DNA of 64,000 bases, taken from the NCBI RefSeq assembly GCF_003853415.1, contig NZ_QTPP01000031.1, forward strand, positions 27,579-91,578, read 5' to 3'. The DNA comes from Burkholderia sp. Bp9142. Lineage in GTDB: Bacteria; Pseudomonadota; Gammaproteobacteria; Burkholderiales; Burkholderiaceae. Of this stretch, positions 1-9,400 are shown in pieces. Position numbers and translations under genes: made by a program. How positions within the stretch are numbered: the stretch's first letter is position 1; each line of letters starts with the position of its first letter. The notes beneath the pieces were generated by a model. The model was given only the letters and a program-made list of their open reading frames with translations. It did no database searches and was not told where the DNA came from.

Positions 1-1
1 C

Positions 2-316
2 GCGAAGCGCGTGCAGGTGCTGTTCGTCACCATCGATCCGGAGCGCGACACGCCCGCGCTGCTCGGCCAGTACGTGCCCGCGTTCGATCCGTCGTTCATC
101 GGCCTGCGGCCGGCCGACGAAGCGCAGCTCAAGAAGGTCACGAAGGATTTCCGCGTGTACTACGCGAAGGTGCCCGGCAAGACACCCGGCAGCTACACGA
201 TGGATCACACGGCCGCGAGCTACGTGTTCGATCGCGACGGCAAGCTGCGCCTGTTCGTGCGCGACGGCCAGGGCCCCGGCCCGTGGGTGCACGACCTGAA
301 GCTGCTGGTCGACTGA
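2..316 (+). CDS. SCO1/SenC family copper chaperone, C-terminal part (5' end outside window)
   Basis: The reading frame is open from the window edge to a TGA stop, so only about the last 104 residues are visible. The fold is the thioredoxin-like SCO family: the stretch TIDPERDTP near the start of the visible part and the later MDHTAASYVFD block, whose His is the usual copper ligand of these proteins. The CxxxC copper motif would lie upstream and cannot be checked. Family members are membrane-anchored periplasmic proteins that deliver copper to cytochrome c oxidase CuA. An internal GTG at position 11 is not a plausible start because the homologous fold extends upstream of it. Confidence 0.85.
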   Translation, partial: AKRVQVLFVTIDPERDTPALLGQYVPAFDPSFIGLRPADEAQLKKVTKDFRVYYAKVPGKTPGSYTMDHTAASYVFDRDGKLRLFVRDGQGPGPWVHDLKLLVD

Positions 317-469
317 GCGGCGCGCGCCGCATGATCGCACGGGCGCTCGCCCGGCGAAACGCGTGACGGCCGCGACGCGCCGTCACGCATGCTTCCTTCT
401 TTCCCTCGATTTGCAATCGCCGCCTCGCGGGGCGGCGTGCTTGCGCGCGTGCATTCGCGCCCGAGCGCG

Positions 470-760
470 TTACGGCAGCGCCGGCACGTTGAAGCCCTGC
501 GCGGCACGCGTGATCTTGAATTCGGTCACCCGATACGTCGCGAGCCCTTCGGTAACGAACGGATCGGTCCCGAGGATCGCGTCCAGTTCGCCGCGGTCGA
601 TGCGGGCCGCGAGGATCACGCCGCCTTCGCGCGGCACCTTCGGCCCCGCCGCGATGAAGATGCCGCGCTCGAACAGCGGCTGCAGAAACGCACGGTGGCG
701 TTCGAGCGCATCGTCGATGCGCTCGAGCGACGCGTTGTAGTGGATGTCGATGACGTACAT
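470..760 (-). CDS. YciI-like (YCII-related domain) protein
   Basis: A 96-residue protein starting MYVIDIHYNAS. It shows the YCII-related ferredoxin-like fold pattern: a short first strand, a helix with DDALERHRAFLQPLFERG, then FIAAGPKVPREGG and an ILAARIDRGEL stretch. YciI-like proteins are small cytosolic dimers of mostly unknown function; some act as dehydrochlorinase-like or muconolactone-like enzymes. The reading frame stays open upstream to 904, but that extension is Arg-rich low-complexity sequence, so the ATG at 760 is preferred. It is convergent with the SCO gene and divergent from the chemoreceptor gene. Confidence 0.85.
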   Translation of the reverse strand: MYVIDIHYNASLERIDDALERHRAFLQPLFERGIFIAAGPKVPREGGVILAARIDRGELDAILGTDPFVTEGLATYRVTEFKITRAAQGFNVPALP

Positions 761-969
761 GGATGGCCCCGGAATGTCGCCGGCGCGTCGTGCGCCGGCC
801 AGCCGGACTTTGTAGCACAGCCGTCGCTGCGTGTCGTGCCGGCCGTCGTGCGGCGCACGCGTGTATTCAAGATGTAAGTCCCGCTGCCGTAAATACGGAG
901 GCAACCGTTTGCGCGCGACCGGCCGTTCGCGCGCATCGCGGGCATCGACTTCGACAACGAGGCACGCAG

Positions 970-2538
970 ATGAGCAGAATGAGTTTGAACCGCAAGCTGT
1001 GGCTCGCGCTTGCGCTGGTATGGATCGGTCTGCTCGGCGTCGGCGCGTGGAGCGCGTACGAGACGCGCACGACGATGCTCGCCGAACGCAAGGAAGGCAT
1101 CGCCAACCTGGTCGACTCGGCGGCCGGCATCGTCAAGGCCTATCACGCGCTCGCGCAGAGCGGTGCGCTGCCCGAGGCCGACGCGAAGCGCGATGCGCTC
1201 GCGAGCCTGGCCGCGATGCGCTACGGCGAGTCGGGCTACGTGTTCGTGATGGATTCGAAACCCGTCGTGCTGATGCACCCGACGCTGCCGAAGCTCGTCG
1301 GCACGCAGGTCGGCGATTATCTCGATCCGGACGGCAAGCCGCTGTTCGTCACGATCCTGAACGCCGCGAAGGCGACCGGCAGCGGTTTCGCCGAGTATCG
1401 CGGGCGGCTGCCGCACAGCGAGACCGCGGTGCCGAAGATCAGCTACGTCACGCGCTTCGCGCCGTGGGACTGGAACATCTCGAGCGGCGTGTTCCTGAAG
1501 GACATCGATACCGTTTACTACCGGACGCTGTTCGGCCACCTCGCGGTCGTGTTCGTGATCGGCTTCGTGATCAGCGCGGCGATGCTCGTGATCATCCGCA
1601 ACGTGCGCGGCAGCCTCGGCGGCGAGCCGGACGAAGCGGCCGCGCTGGCGACCCGCATCGCGCAGGGCGACCTGTCGCGGCCGGTGCCGGTGCGCGCGGG
1701 CGACAGCACGAGCATGATGGCGGCGATGCGCGACATGCAGGCGCGCCTGCAGGCGACGATTGGCGGGATCCGCCAGTCGGCCGAGTCGATCGCGTCGGCG
1801 AGCCGCGAGATCGCGTCCGGCAACGACGACCTGTCGCAGCGCACCGAGGAGCAGGCCGCGTCGCTCGAGGAGACGGCCGCGAGCATGGAGCAACTGACCG
1901 CGACGGTGAAGCAGAACGCCGACAACGCGCGGCAGGCGAGCGGGCTCGCGAACAACGCATCGGAGATCGCGCGCGCGGGCAACGACGTCGTGAGCCGTGT
2001 GATCGGCACGATGGGCGAGATCGACGACAGCTCGCGCAGGATCGCCGACATCATCGGCGTGATCGAGGGCATCGCGTTCCAGACCAACATCCTCGCGCTG
2101 AACGCGGCGGTCGAGGCCGCGCGCGCCGGCGAGCAGGGGCGCGGCTTCGCGGTGGTCGCGGGCGAGGTGCGTTCGCTCGCGCAGCGCAGCGCGACGGCCG
2201 CGAAGGAGATCCGCGAGCTGATCGTCGATTCGGTCGAGCGCGTGCGCAACGGCTCGACGCTGGTCGGCCAGGCCGGCACGACGATGGGCGAGATCCTGCA
2301 GGCGGTCTCGCGCGTGACCGACATCATGGGCGAGATCGCGGCCGCGTCCGAGGAGCAGGCGAGCGGCATCACGCAGGTCGGTCGCGCGGTCACGCAGATG
2401 GACCAGGTCACGCAGCAGAACGCGGCGCTCGTCGAGGAGGCGGCTGCGGCCGCGGCGTCGCTCCAGGAGCAGTCCGGGCGGCTGCGCGACGCGGTCGGCG
2501 CGTTCCGGGTCGGCGATGCCGGCGGGCGTGCGCGTTGA
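970..2538 (+). CDS. methyl-accepting chemotaxis protein
   Basis: A 522-residue inner-membrane chemoreceptor. It has an N-terminal membrane segment (about residues 9-29), a periplasmic single-Cache-type sensor with the YGESGYVFVMDS and YVTRFAPWDWNISSGVF blocks, a second membrane segment (about 187-208), a HAMP linker and a long coiled-coil signalling domain. The hairpin tip reads ILALNAAVEAARAGEQGRGF, the CheA/CheW contact region of the whole family. sCache_2 receptors often sense small organic acids, but the ligand cannot be read here. The C-terminus ends GGRAR and lacks an NWETF-type CheR/CheB tether, so adaptation probably relies on other receptors. The ATG at 970 is the first start giving a proper membrane anchor. 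Confidence 0.93.
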   Translation: MSRMSLNRKLWLALALVWIGLLGVGAWSAYETRTTMLAERKEGIANLVDSAAGIVKAYHALAQSGALPEADAKRDALASLAAMRYGESGYVFVMDSKPVVLMHPTLPKLVGTQVGDYLDPDGKPLFVTILNAAKATGSGFAEYRGRLPHSETAVPKISYVTRFAPWDWNISSGVFLKDIDTVYYRTLFGHLAVVFVIGFVISAAMLVIIRNVRGSLGGEPDEAAALATRIAQGDLSRPVPVRAGDSTSMMAAMRDMQARLQATIGGIRQSAESIASASREIASGNDDLSQRTEEQAASLEETAASMEQLTATVKQNADNARQASGLANNASEIARAGNDVVSRVIGTMGEIDDSSRRIADIIGVIEGIAFQTNILALNAAVEAARAGEQGRGFAVVAGEVRSLAQRSATAAKEIRELIVDSVERVRNGSTLVGQAGTTMGEILQAVSRVTDIMGEIAAASEEQASGITQVGRAVTQMDQVTQQNAALVEEAAAAAASLQEQSGRLRDAVGAFRVGDAGGRAR

Positions 2539-2713
2539 ACGCAACTAACGGCCAGACCGCGCATCGTCCGCCGGGCACCGCTGCGGTGCATACCCATATG
2601 AGCGGGATGTATTTCACTTCCGGCCGATCCTGTGACACCATTTGCCCCTTCCTGCGAGTCCGGGCATACCCGTATCGCGCCCCATTTTCAGTTAGCAAGA
2701 AAGCGAGAAACAG

Positions 2714-3529
2714 ATGAAGCGTCGCAGTCTCCTGAAGGTATTTTCCGTGCTGGCCACCGGTGCCGCGCTGACGCTGTCGGCCGGCGCGCACGCCGAGGAC
2801 AAGGTCATCAAGGTCGGCACGGTGGCCGGCCCGGATTCGGAAGTGTGGCAGGTCGTGCAGAAGGTCGCGAAGGAGAAGGAAGGCCTGAACGTGAAGGTCA
2901 TCGAGTTCAACGACTACGTGCAGCCGAACGCGGCGCTCGATTCGGGCGACCTCGACGCGAACAGCTTCCAGCACCAGCCCTACCTCGACAGCCAGGTGAA
3001 GCAGCGCGGCTACAAGATCGTCAGCGCGGGCCTGACCTACATCTCGCCGATCGGCGTGTACTCGAAGAAGTTCAAGTCGCTGAAGGACCTGCCGCAAGGC
3101 GCGAAGCTCGCGGTGCCGAACGATCCGTCGAACGAGAACCGCGCGCTGCTGCTGCTGCAGACGCAAGGCGTGATCAAGCTGAAGGCCGGCGCCGGCACGG
3201 GCGGCAACAACGCGACGGTGCTCGACATCGCCGAGAACCCGAAGAAGCTGAAGATCTCCGAGCTCGACGCCGCGCAGCTGCCGCGCGTGCTGTCGGACGT
3301 CGACGCCGCGGTGATCAACACGAACTATGCGCTCGCGGCGAACCTGCAGCCGACCAAGGACGCGATCGCGCTCGAGTCGCTGACGAGCCCTTATGCGAAC
3401 CTGATCGCCGTGCGCGCGAAGGACAAGGACCAGCCGTGGGTGAAGAAGCTGGTCAAGGCGTACCAGTCGCCGGAAGTGCGGGAATTCATCAAGAAGCAGT
3501 TCAAGGGCTCGATGGTCGCGTCGTTCTGA
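2714..3529 (+). CDS. metQ: MetQ/NlpA family ABC transporter substrate-binding protein
   Basis: A 271-residue periplasmic protein of the NlpA/MetQ family, which binds D- or L-methionine for the MetNI importer. It has an N-terminal export signal ending near AGAHA-ED. There is no lipobox cysteine, so unlike E. coli MetQ it is probably a free periplasmic protein. Family blocks are VIEFNDYVQPNAALDSGDLD, NSFQHQPYLD, GLTYISPIGVYS and AVPNDPSNENRALLLLQ. No metN or metI lies beside it, so it is an orphan binding protein whose partner permease must be elsewhere; the exact ligand is inferred from family only. A clear terminator follows 32 bp after the stop. Confidence 0.88.
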   Translation: MKRRSLLKVFSVLATGAALTLSAGAHAEDKVIKVGTVAGPDSEVWQVVQKVAKEKEGLNVKVIEFNDYVQPNAALDSGDLDANSFQHQPYLDSQVKQRGYKIVSAGLTYISPIGVYSKKFKSLKDLPQGAKLAVPNDPSNENRALLLLQTQGVIKLKAGAGTGGNNATVLDIAENPKKLKISELDAAQLPRVLSDVDAAVINTNYALAANLQPTKDAIALESLTSPYANLIAVRAKDKDQPWVKKLVKAYQSPEVREFIKKQFKGSMVASF

Positions 3530-3560
3530 ACGCCGCACACCGGTCGGACCGCTGAAACGA

Positions 3561-3587
3561 AAGGCCTGCACATCGCAGGCCTTTTTT
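3561..3587 (+). terminator. intrinsic terminator after metQ
   Basis: A 9-bp perfect stem (AAGGCCTGC / GCAGGCCTT) with a 5-nt loop runs into six T residues. It ends metQ transcription and lies between the convergent metQ and four-cysteine genes. Confidence 0.9.
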
Positions 3588-3630
3588 CATTGGTGCGCGG
3601 GCAGGCGACTGCCCGGCGTTCAGCGCCGCC

Positions 3631-3939
3631 TCACATCTCGCCGCGCCGCGAGCAGATCGACATGATCTGCTGGATCGCATAGTTGTCGCGCACGCCCGGC
3701 AACGACTGCACCACGCACTCGTGGAAGCGCCGCTCGCGCGGCAGCAGCATCGCGTTGTTGCGGTACAGCGCATCGCAGGAGCGCTGGATCAGCTGGGCCG
3801 CCGCGCCGTTGCGGCTCTCGCGCAGCGCGCCCAGCATGCACTCGTCGTACTGCGCGTAGTCGTCGGTCAGCGCGAATGCCGCGCCCGGCAGCGCCAGCGC
3901 GACGGCGGCGCACGCGATCGCACGGATCCCCCGTTTCAT
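3631..3939 (-). CDS. small secreted four-cysteine protein (VF_A0006-like)
   Basis: A 102-residue protein with a clear signal peptide (MKRGIRAIACAAVALALPGA, cleavage near AFA-LTD). The mature part of roughly 80 residues has four cysteines in the contexts DECM, RSCD, HECV and SICS, spaced so that two disulphides are likely. The pattern DYxxYDECML..(R)QLIQRSCDALYR resembles the VF_A0006 four-cysteine family of small periplasmic proteins of unknown function. The ATG at 3939 is chosen because it gives the signal peptide. It is transcribed convergently toward metQ. The family assignment is by eye from the cysteine spacing. Confidence 0.75.
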   Translation of the reverse strand: MKRGIRAIACAAVALALPGAAFALTDDYAQYDECMLGALRESRNGAAAQLIQRSCDALYRNNAMLLPRERRFHECVVQSLPGVRDNYAIQQIMSICSRRGEM

Positions 3940-4296
3940 GTGCCCTCCGATGGCGTGGATTGGGTCGGCGGACAGCATAACGTAAAGCGGCAAGTGCGGC
4001 TGACGCGTTGTGCCGATGACGGCGCGGACCGCCGCCGGCCGGGCTTCGCGCGCGTTTCGCGACGGCGCGGGGCGGGGTGCCGCATCCCGCCGGTTCGCAT
4101 GCGGGTTTGCGTGCGGCTCCGGCCGGGTGAGCCGGACGATCCGGGCCGGATGGTTGCAGAGCGCGTTCGGACGACACAATCCGGCCACGCTTGAACCGGT
4201 GCGGCGTAACATGACGGCCGCGCCGGCTTTCCCGTCGGTTTTCCTCTGACGAAAACCGGTTTCGCACCGGTGCTGTGCGACGCGAGCGCATTGCCA
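3940..4296. other. intergenic region between the four-cysteine gene and imuA
   Basis: No convincing coding sequence. It must hold the promoter of the leftward four-cysteine gene. I see no riboswitch or long repeat. The right end runs into the SOS promoter of imuA. Confidence 0.6.
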
Positions 4297-4316
4297 TATA
4301 CTGTATATCCATACAG
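4297..4316 (+). promoter_or_regulatory. LexA (SOS) box overlapping the -10 of the imuA promoter
   Basis: CTGTATATCCATACAG at 4301-4316 is a CTGT-N8-ACAG palindrome, the LexA consensus of proteobacteria. It overlaps a -10-like TATACT at 4297-4302 and ends 14 bp before the imuA ATG. Bound LexA would block the promoter directly, so the downstream imuA-imuB-dnaE2 genes should be induced by DNA damage. Confidence 0.9.
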
Positions 4317-4330
4317 TTGTGGGTGGCGTC

Positions 4331-5038
4331 ATGCTCGCATCCTCCATTTCTCCCGAATCCCTTCATCCGTCGCTGTGGCGCGGCTCGCAGCTCGCGCGCG
4401 GCGGTCCGCGCACGATCGATACCGGCTTCGCATCGCTGTCCGCCGAGTTGCCGGGTGGCGGCTGGCCGGTCGGCGGGCTCGTCGAACTGCTGGCCGCGCA
4501 GCCGGGCTGCGGCGAGATGCGGCTGCTCGCGCCCGCGCTCGCGCGCACCGTCAGCGCCCGGCGCCCGCTCGCGCTCGTCGCGCCGCCGCAAGCGCCGCAT
4601 GCGACCGCGCTCGCCAGTCTCGGCGTGCCGGCCGACGCGCTGCTGTGGCTGCGCGCCGGCAGCCGCACGGATGCGCTGTGGGCCGCCGAGCAGGCGCTCA
4701 AGACCGGCTGCTGCGGCGCGCTGCTGCTCTGGCAGGACGCGCGGCCCGATGCGCTGCGGCGCCTGCATCTCGCGGCCGCGCGCACCGGCGACACGCTGTT
4801 CGTGATGCTGCGCCCGCTGTCGGCCGTGCGGCAGCCGTCGCCGGCCGTGCTGCGCGTCGCGCTGCATCCGGTGCCGGGCGGCGTGTCGCTCGACATCGTC
4901 AAGCGTCGCGGGCCCGCGCGCAGCGAGCCGCTCGCGCTCGATTTGCCGTCGCCCATCGTGGAGAGCCGCTATGCGCGTCTTGCTCGGCATCCATCTGCCG
5001 CGCCTGCCGCTCGACGTGTGCGCCCCGCCGCCGTCTGA
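4331..5038 (+). CDS. imuA: SOS mutagenesis protein ImuA (SulA/RecA-like)
   Basis: A 235-residue RecA/SulA-like protein of the ImuA family, the first member of the imuA-imuB-dnaE2 mutasome. Family features are the N-terminal LWRGSQL, the SAELPGGGWPVGGLVELL block equivalent to the RecA ATPase entrance, and the LAVVAPPQAPHAxAL-like strand region. A canonical Walker A lysine is not evident. ImuA proteins contact RecA and ImuB and help assemble the translesion complex. The ATG at 4331 is taken; an in-frame GTG at 4319 lies almost on the LexA box. The 3' end overlaps imuB by 68 bp, so the two are translationally linked. Confidence 0.88.
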   Translation: MLASSISPESLHPSLWRGSQLARGGPRTIDTGFASLSAELPGGGWPVGGLVELLAAQPGCGEMRLLAPALARTVSARRPLALVAPPQAPHATALASLGVPADALLWLRAGSRTDALWAAEQALKTGCCGALLLWQDARPDALRRLHLAAARTGDTLFVMLRPLSAVRQPSPAVLRVALHPVPGGVSLDIVKRRGPARSEPLALDLPSPIVESRYARLARHPSAAPAARRVRPAAV

Positions 5039-6458
5039 TGCGCAGGCCGGTGCGACCGGCTACGCGGTGCTCGAGCAGGGTGTCGTGCTGATCGCCGACG
5101 CGGCCGCGCGCCGGCAGGGCGTGCGCGCGGGCATGAAGCGCGGCGGCGTGCTCACGCTCGCACCCGGCACGCGGCTCGTCGAACGCGATCCCGCCCGCGA
5201 GGCCGATGCGTTGCGCGCGGTCGCGCTCGCGTTGCTGCGCTTCTCGCCGTGCGTCGCGCTCGACGACGAAGCGACGCTGATCGTCGACGTCGGCCCGAGC
5301 CTGCGCCTGTTCGGCGGCCTACCGTCGCTGTGCCGCCAGGTGCGCGCGACGCTCGCGGCGCTCGGCTATGCGGCGCGCCTGTCCGCCGCGCCGACCGGGC
5401 GCGGCGCGTGGCTGCTCGCGCGCGTGTCGGCCCGTGCGCGCATCCGGCGCCGCATCGCCGGGCAGGCGTCGCTCGTTCGTGCGCTCGACAGGCTGCCGTG
5501 CGTGCTGCTGCCCGATGCGCGTCCGTATGCGGGCTGGTTCGACGGGCTCGGTTGCCGCACGCTCGCCGATCTGCGCGGCTTGCCGCGTGCCGGGTTGCAG
5601 CGTCGTTGCGGCCCCGCGCTGCTGGCTTCGCTCGATCGGGCGTATGGCGATGCGGTCGAGCCGCTTGCGTGGATGGCGGTGCCGCCCGTGTTCGACGTGC
5701 GGCTCGAATTGCCGGAGCGCGTCGAATACGCGGAAGCCGTGCTGTTCGCCGCGCGGCGGCTCGTCGTGCAGCTCTGCGGCTGGCTGGCCGCGCGGCAGCT
5801 GTCGCTGGCCGCGATGACGTTCGATCTCGAGCACGAGCGCGGCCGCCAGGCCGTGCTGCCGACGCCGCTTGAGCTCGCGTTTGCGGCACCCGTGCGTGAC
5901 GAGGCGCATTTCATGCGGCTGCTCGGCGAGCGGCTCGCGCGCGTCGAGTTGCCGGCCGCGGTGATTGCCGTGCGGCTGAAGGCCACGCGCGTCGAATCGG
6001 TCGCGCCGCCGGCCGACGATCTTTTCCCCGAGCCGGGCGGCACGAAAGAGACGCGCGAGCGGCTGTTCGAGCTGCTGGTCGCGCGGCTCGGCGCGGAGAA
6101 CGTGCTGCGCGCGGCGCCCGTCGCCGATCACCGGCCCGAAGCCGCGAACCGCTGGCTGCCGCTCGATGCGCAGGCGGGCAAGCCGGCCGGCGGGTTGCCG
6201 GCCGCGCCGCCGAGGCCTGCGTGGTTGCTGGCGGAGCCGCTGCCGTTGTTGATGCGCGGGGAGCGGCCGGTATTTCATACGCCGCTCAGGATGATGTCGT
6301 CAGTGGAACGGATCGAGGCCGGGTGGTTCGATGGCCAGCTCGCTGCACGCGATTACTGCGTCGCGCAGGACGAGGCCGGTGCGTGCTACTGGGTGTTCAG
6401 GGCGCGGGCGAGGAGCGAGTCCGAGCCGCACTGGTTCCTGCACGGCCTGTTCGGGTGA
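4971..6458 (+). CDS. imuB: Y-family polymerase-like protein ImuB
   Basis: A 495-residue protein of the DinB/UmuC superfamily. The N-terminus reads MRVLLGIHLPRLPLDVC, where active Y-family polymerases carry the first metal-binding aspartate, and the second motif reads IVDVGPSLRLFGG. The catalytic acidic residues therefore look replaced, as is known for ImuB, which acts as an inactive scaffold that joins the beta clamp, ImuA and DnaE2. Helix-hairpin-helix and little-finger regions follow (FDGLGCRTLADLRGLPRAGL). A GGAG ribosome site lies just before the ATG inside imuA. Only 6 bp separate its stop from the dnaE2 start. Confidence 0.9.
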   Translation: MRVLLGIHLPRLPLDVCAPPPSDAQAGATGYAVLEQGVVLIADAAARRQGVRAGMKRGGVLTLAPGTRLVERDPAREADALRAVALALLRFSPCVALDDEATLIVDVGPSLRLFGGLPSLCRQVRATLAALGYAARLSAAPTGRGAWLLARVSARARIRRRIAGQASLVRALDRLPCVLLPDARPYAGWFDGLGCRTLADLRGLPRAGLQRRCGPALLASLDRAYGDAVEPLAWMAVPPVFDVRLELPERVEYAEAVLFAARRLVVQLCGWLAARQLSLAAMTFDLEHERGRQAVLPTPLELAFAAPVRDEAHFMRLLGERLARVELPAAVIAVRLKATRVESVAPPADDLFPEPGGTKETRERLFELLVARLGAENVLRAAPVADHRPEAANRWLPLDAQAGKPAGGLPAAPPRPAWLLAEPLPLLMRGERPVFHTPLRMMSSVERIEAGWFDGQLAARDYCVAQDEAGACYWVFRARARSESEPHWFLHGLFG

Positions 6459-6464
6459 ACGGTC

Positions 6465-9400
6465 ATGGTTGCGGAATTCAGTTGGCTGCCCGATTACGTG
6501 GAGTTGTTCTGCCGTTCGAACTTTTCGTTCCTGCATGGCGCGTCGCATGCGGAAGAACTGGTCGAGCGCGCGTTCGAGCTCGGCTATCGCGGGATCGCGA
6601 TCACCGACGAATGCTCGCTCGCAGGCGCGCCGCGCATGCATGTCGCGGCGAAGGCGAAAGGGCTGCCGCTCGTCATCGGTTCGTACTTCGAAGTCACGCC
6701 GGATGAAGTCGCGCCCGGCCACGATCCGGGCCCCGGGGCGTTCGGGCTCGTGCTGCTTGCGCAGAACCGTGAGGGCTACGGCAATCTGTCCGAGCTGATT
6801 TCGTGGCGGCGGATGGCAGCGCCGAAGGGCACTTACAAGCTGACGTCGCGGATGCTGTCGATGCCGCCCGAGGCGTTTGCGCACTTGCGCGGCATGCCCG
6901 ACTGCTTCGCGATTCTCGTGCCTGCGTATCCGGTGCGTGCGGACGTGCTCGATGCACAGGTCGCGTGGTTGCGCACGACGTTCGGCGAACGTGCGCGGCT
7001 CGGGCTCGTGCAGTTGCAGCGTGCGCTGGACGGTGCGCAACGCGACGAGATTCGTGCGGCCGGCGAGCGGCGCGACGTGCGCATCGTCGCGCTTGGCGAC
7101 GTGACGATGCACCGGCGCTCGTGCAAGCCGCTGCAGGACGTGATGACGGCGATTCGCGTCGGGATGCCGGTCTCGGAGTGCGGCTATGTGCTTGCGCCGA
7201 ATGCGGAGCAGCATCTGCGTTTGCGACAGCGGATCGGGCAGTTGTACTCGGCGGGCGAGATCGCGGAGACGTGCGCGATTCTCGATGCGTGTCATTTCGA
7301 ACTGGACTCGCTGCGCTACGAGTATCCCGACGAGATCGTGCCGAAGGGGCTCACGCCGACGAGCTATCTGGAACAGGAAACCCGTGCAGGGGCGGCCGAG
7401 CGCTATCCGCACGGCATTCCGGAGAAAGTGGACAAGCAGATCCGGCATGAACTCGACCTGATCGCGAGGCTGAGCTACGAACCGTTCTTCCTGACCGTCT
7501 ACGACATCGTCAAATACGCGCGCAGCCAGAACATCCTGTGCCAGGGGCGTGGCTCGGCGGCAAACTCGGTCGTCTGCTTCTGCCTCGGCATCACCGAAGT
7601 GAATCCCGAGCAGAGCACGATGCTGTTCGAGCGCTTCATCAGCGCGGAGCGCGGCGAGCCGCCCGATATCGACGTCGACTTCGAGCATCAGCGCCGGGAA
7701 GAAGTGATCCAGCATATCTACGAGAAGTACGGGCACGATCGCGCCGCACTCGCGGCCGCCGTCTCGACCTATCGCCCGCGTGGCGTGCTGCGCGAAACCG
7801 GCAAGGCGCTCGGTGTCGATCCGATGCTGGTCGATCGCGTCGCGAAAGCGCACCGCTGGTTCGATGGTAGCCGCGACCTGCTGCAGCAATTCTCGACGAT
7901 CGGGCTCGATCCCGGGACGCCGCTCATCCAGGCGTGGGCCCGGCTCGCCGCGCGGCTGCTGAACTTTCCGCGCCATCTGTCGCAGCACTCGGGCGGTTTC
8001 GTGATCAGCCGCGGCAAGCTCACGCGGCTCGTGCCGGTCGAGAACGCGGCGATGGACGGGCGGCGCGTGATCCAGTGGGACAAGGACGATCTCGAAGCGC
8101 TCGGGCTGATGAAGGTCGATGTGCTCGCGCTCGGCATGCTGTCGGCGCTGCATCGCGCCTTCGACATGCGTACCGCGTGGCGCGGGCCGCCGGAGCCGGG
8201 TGGTGAGGCGTTCACGTTGAAGCACATTCCACAGGATGACGAAGCGACCTACGACATGATTTGCCGGGCCGATACGGTCGGCGTGTTCCAGATCGAATCG
8301 CGCGCGCAGATGTCGATGTTGCCGCGCCTGCGCCCGCGTACTTACTACGATCTGGTGATCGAGGTTGCGATCGTGCGGCCGGGGCCGATCCAGGGCGGGG
8401 CAGTGCACCCCTATCTGAAACGACGCCAGGGAATCGAAAAGGTCAGTTATCCAAAGGAGGACTTGAAGCCTGCGCTCGAACGTACGTACGGCGTGCCGAT
8501 CTTCCAGGAACAGGTGATGCAGATCGCGATGATCGCGGCAGGCTTCACGCCCGGCGAGGCAGATGAACTGCGCCGCGCGATGGCCGCGTGGAAGCGCAAG
8601 GGCAACCTCGAGAAATATCACCGCAAGATCGTCGACGGGATGCGCGAGCGCGACTATCCGCCCGACTTCGCCGAACAGATCTTCGAGCAGATCAAAGGCT
8701 TCGGCGATTACGGTTTCCCCGAAAGCCACGCAGCGAGCTTCGCGAAACTCGCCTACGCCAGCAGCTGGCTCAAATGCCACGAACCGGCGATCTTTCTCGC
8801 CGCGCTGCTGAACAGCCAGCCGATGGGCTTCTACCCGCCGTCGCAACTCGTGCAGGACGCGAAGCGCCACGGCGTGCAGGTGTTGCCGATCGACGCGACG
8901 CTGAGCAACTGGGAAGCATCGCTCGAAGCGCTGCCTGACCAGCCGCCGCCACACGGCCAGCCCGCGGTGCGGCTCGGCCTGTCGCTCGTGCGCGGTCTCG
9001 GCGAAGCCGCCGCGCGACGCATCGAAATCGCGCGCACGGCCGGCCCGTTCGACAACGTCGATGCACTCGCGCGCCGCGCGCAGCTCGAACGCCGCGATCT
9101 CGAAGCGCTCGCCGCCGCGAACGCGCTCGCGACGCTCGCCGGCCATCGCCGCGATGCGCTGTGGCAGGCCGTCGCCGCGGCGCCGGAGCGCGACCTGCTG
9201 GCCGCCGCGCCGATCGACGAAGCGGAGCAGCCTGCACTCGGCGCGCCGTCGGAAGCCGACGACATCCTCGCCGACTATCACACCACCGGCCTCACGCTGA
9301 ACCGCCACCCCGTCGCGCTGCTGCGGCCCGAGCTACGCGCGCGGCGGCTGTCGTCCGCGGCCGAACTGCGCGACCGCCCCGACGGCCGGCTCGCCCGTGC

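Noticed and set aside
6300..9308. Open frame of about 1000 codons on the minus strand opposite dnaE2
   Set aside because: High G+C leaves few stops in the antisense frame. The translation is Arg/His/Gln-rich with no domain, and dnaE2 on the plus strand has full family motifs.
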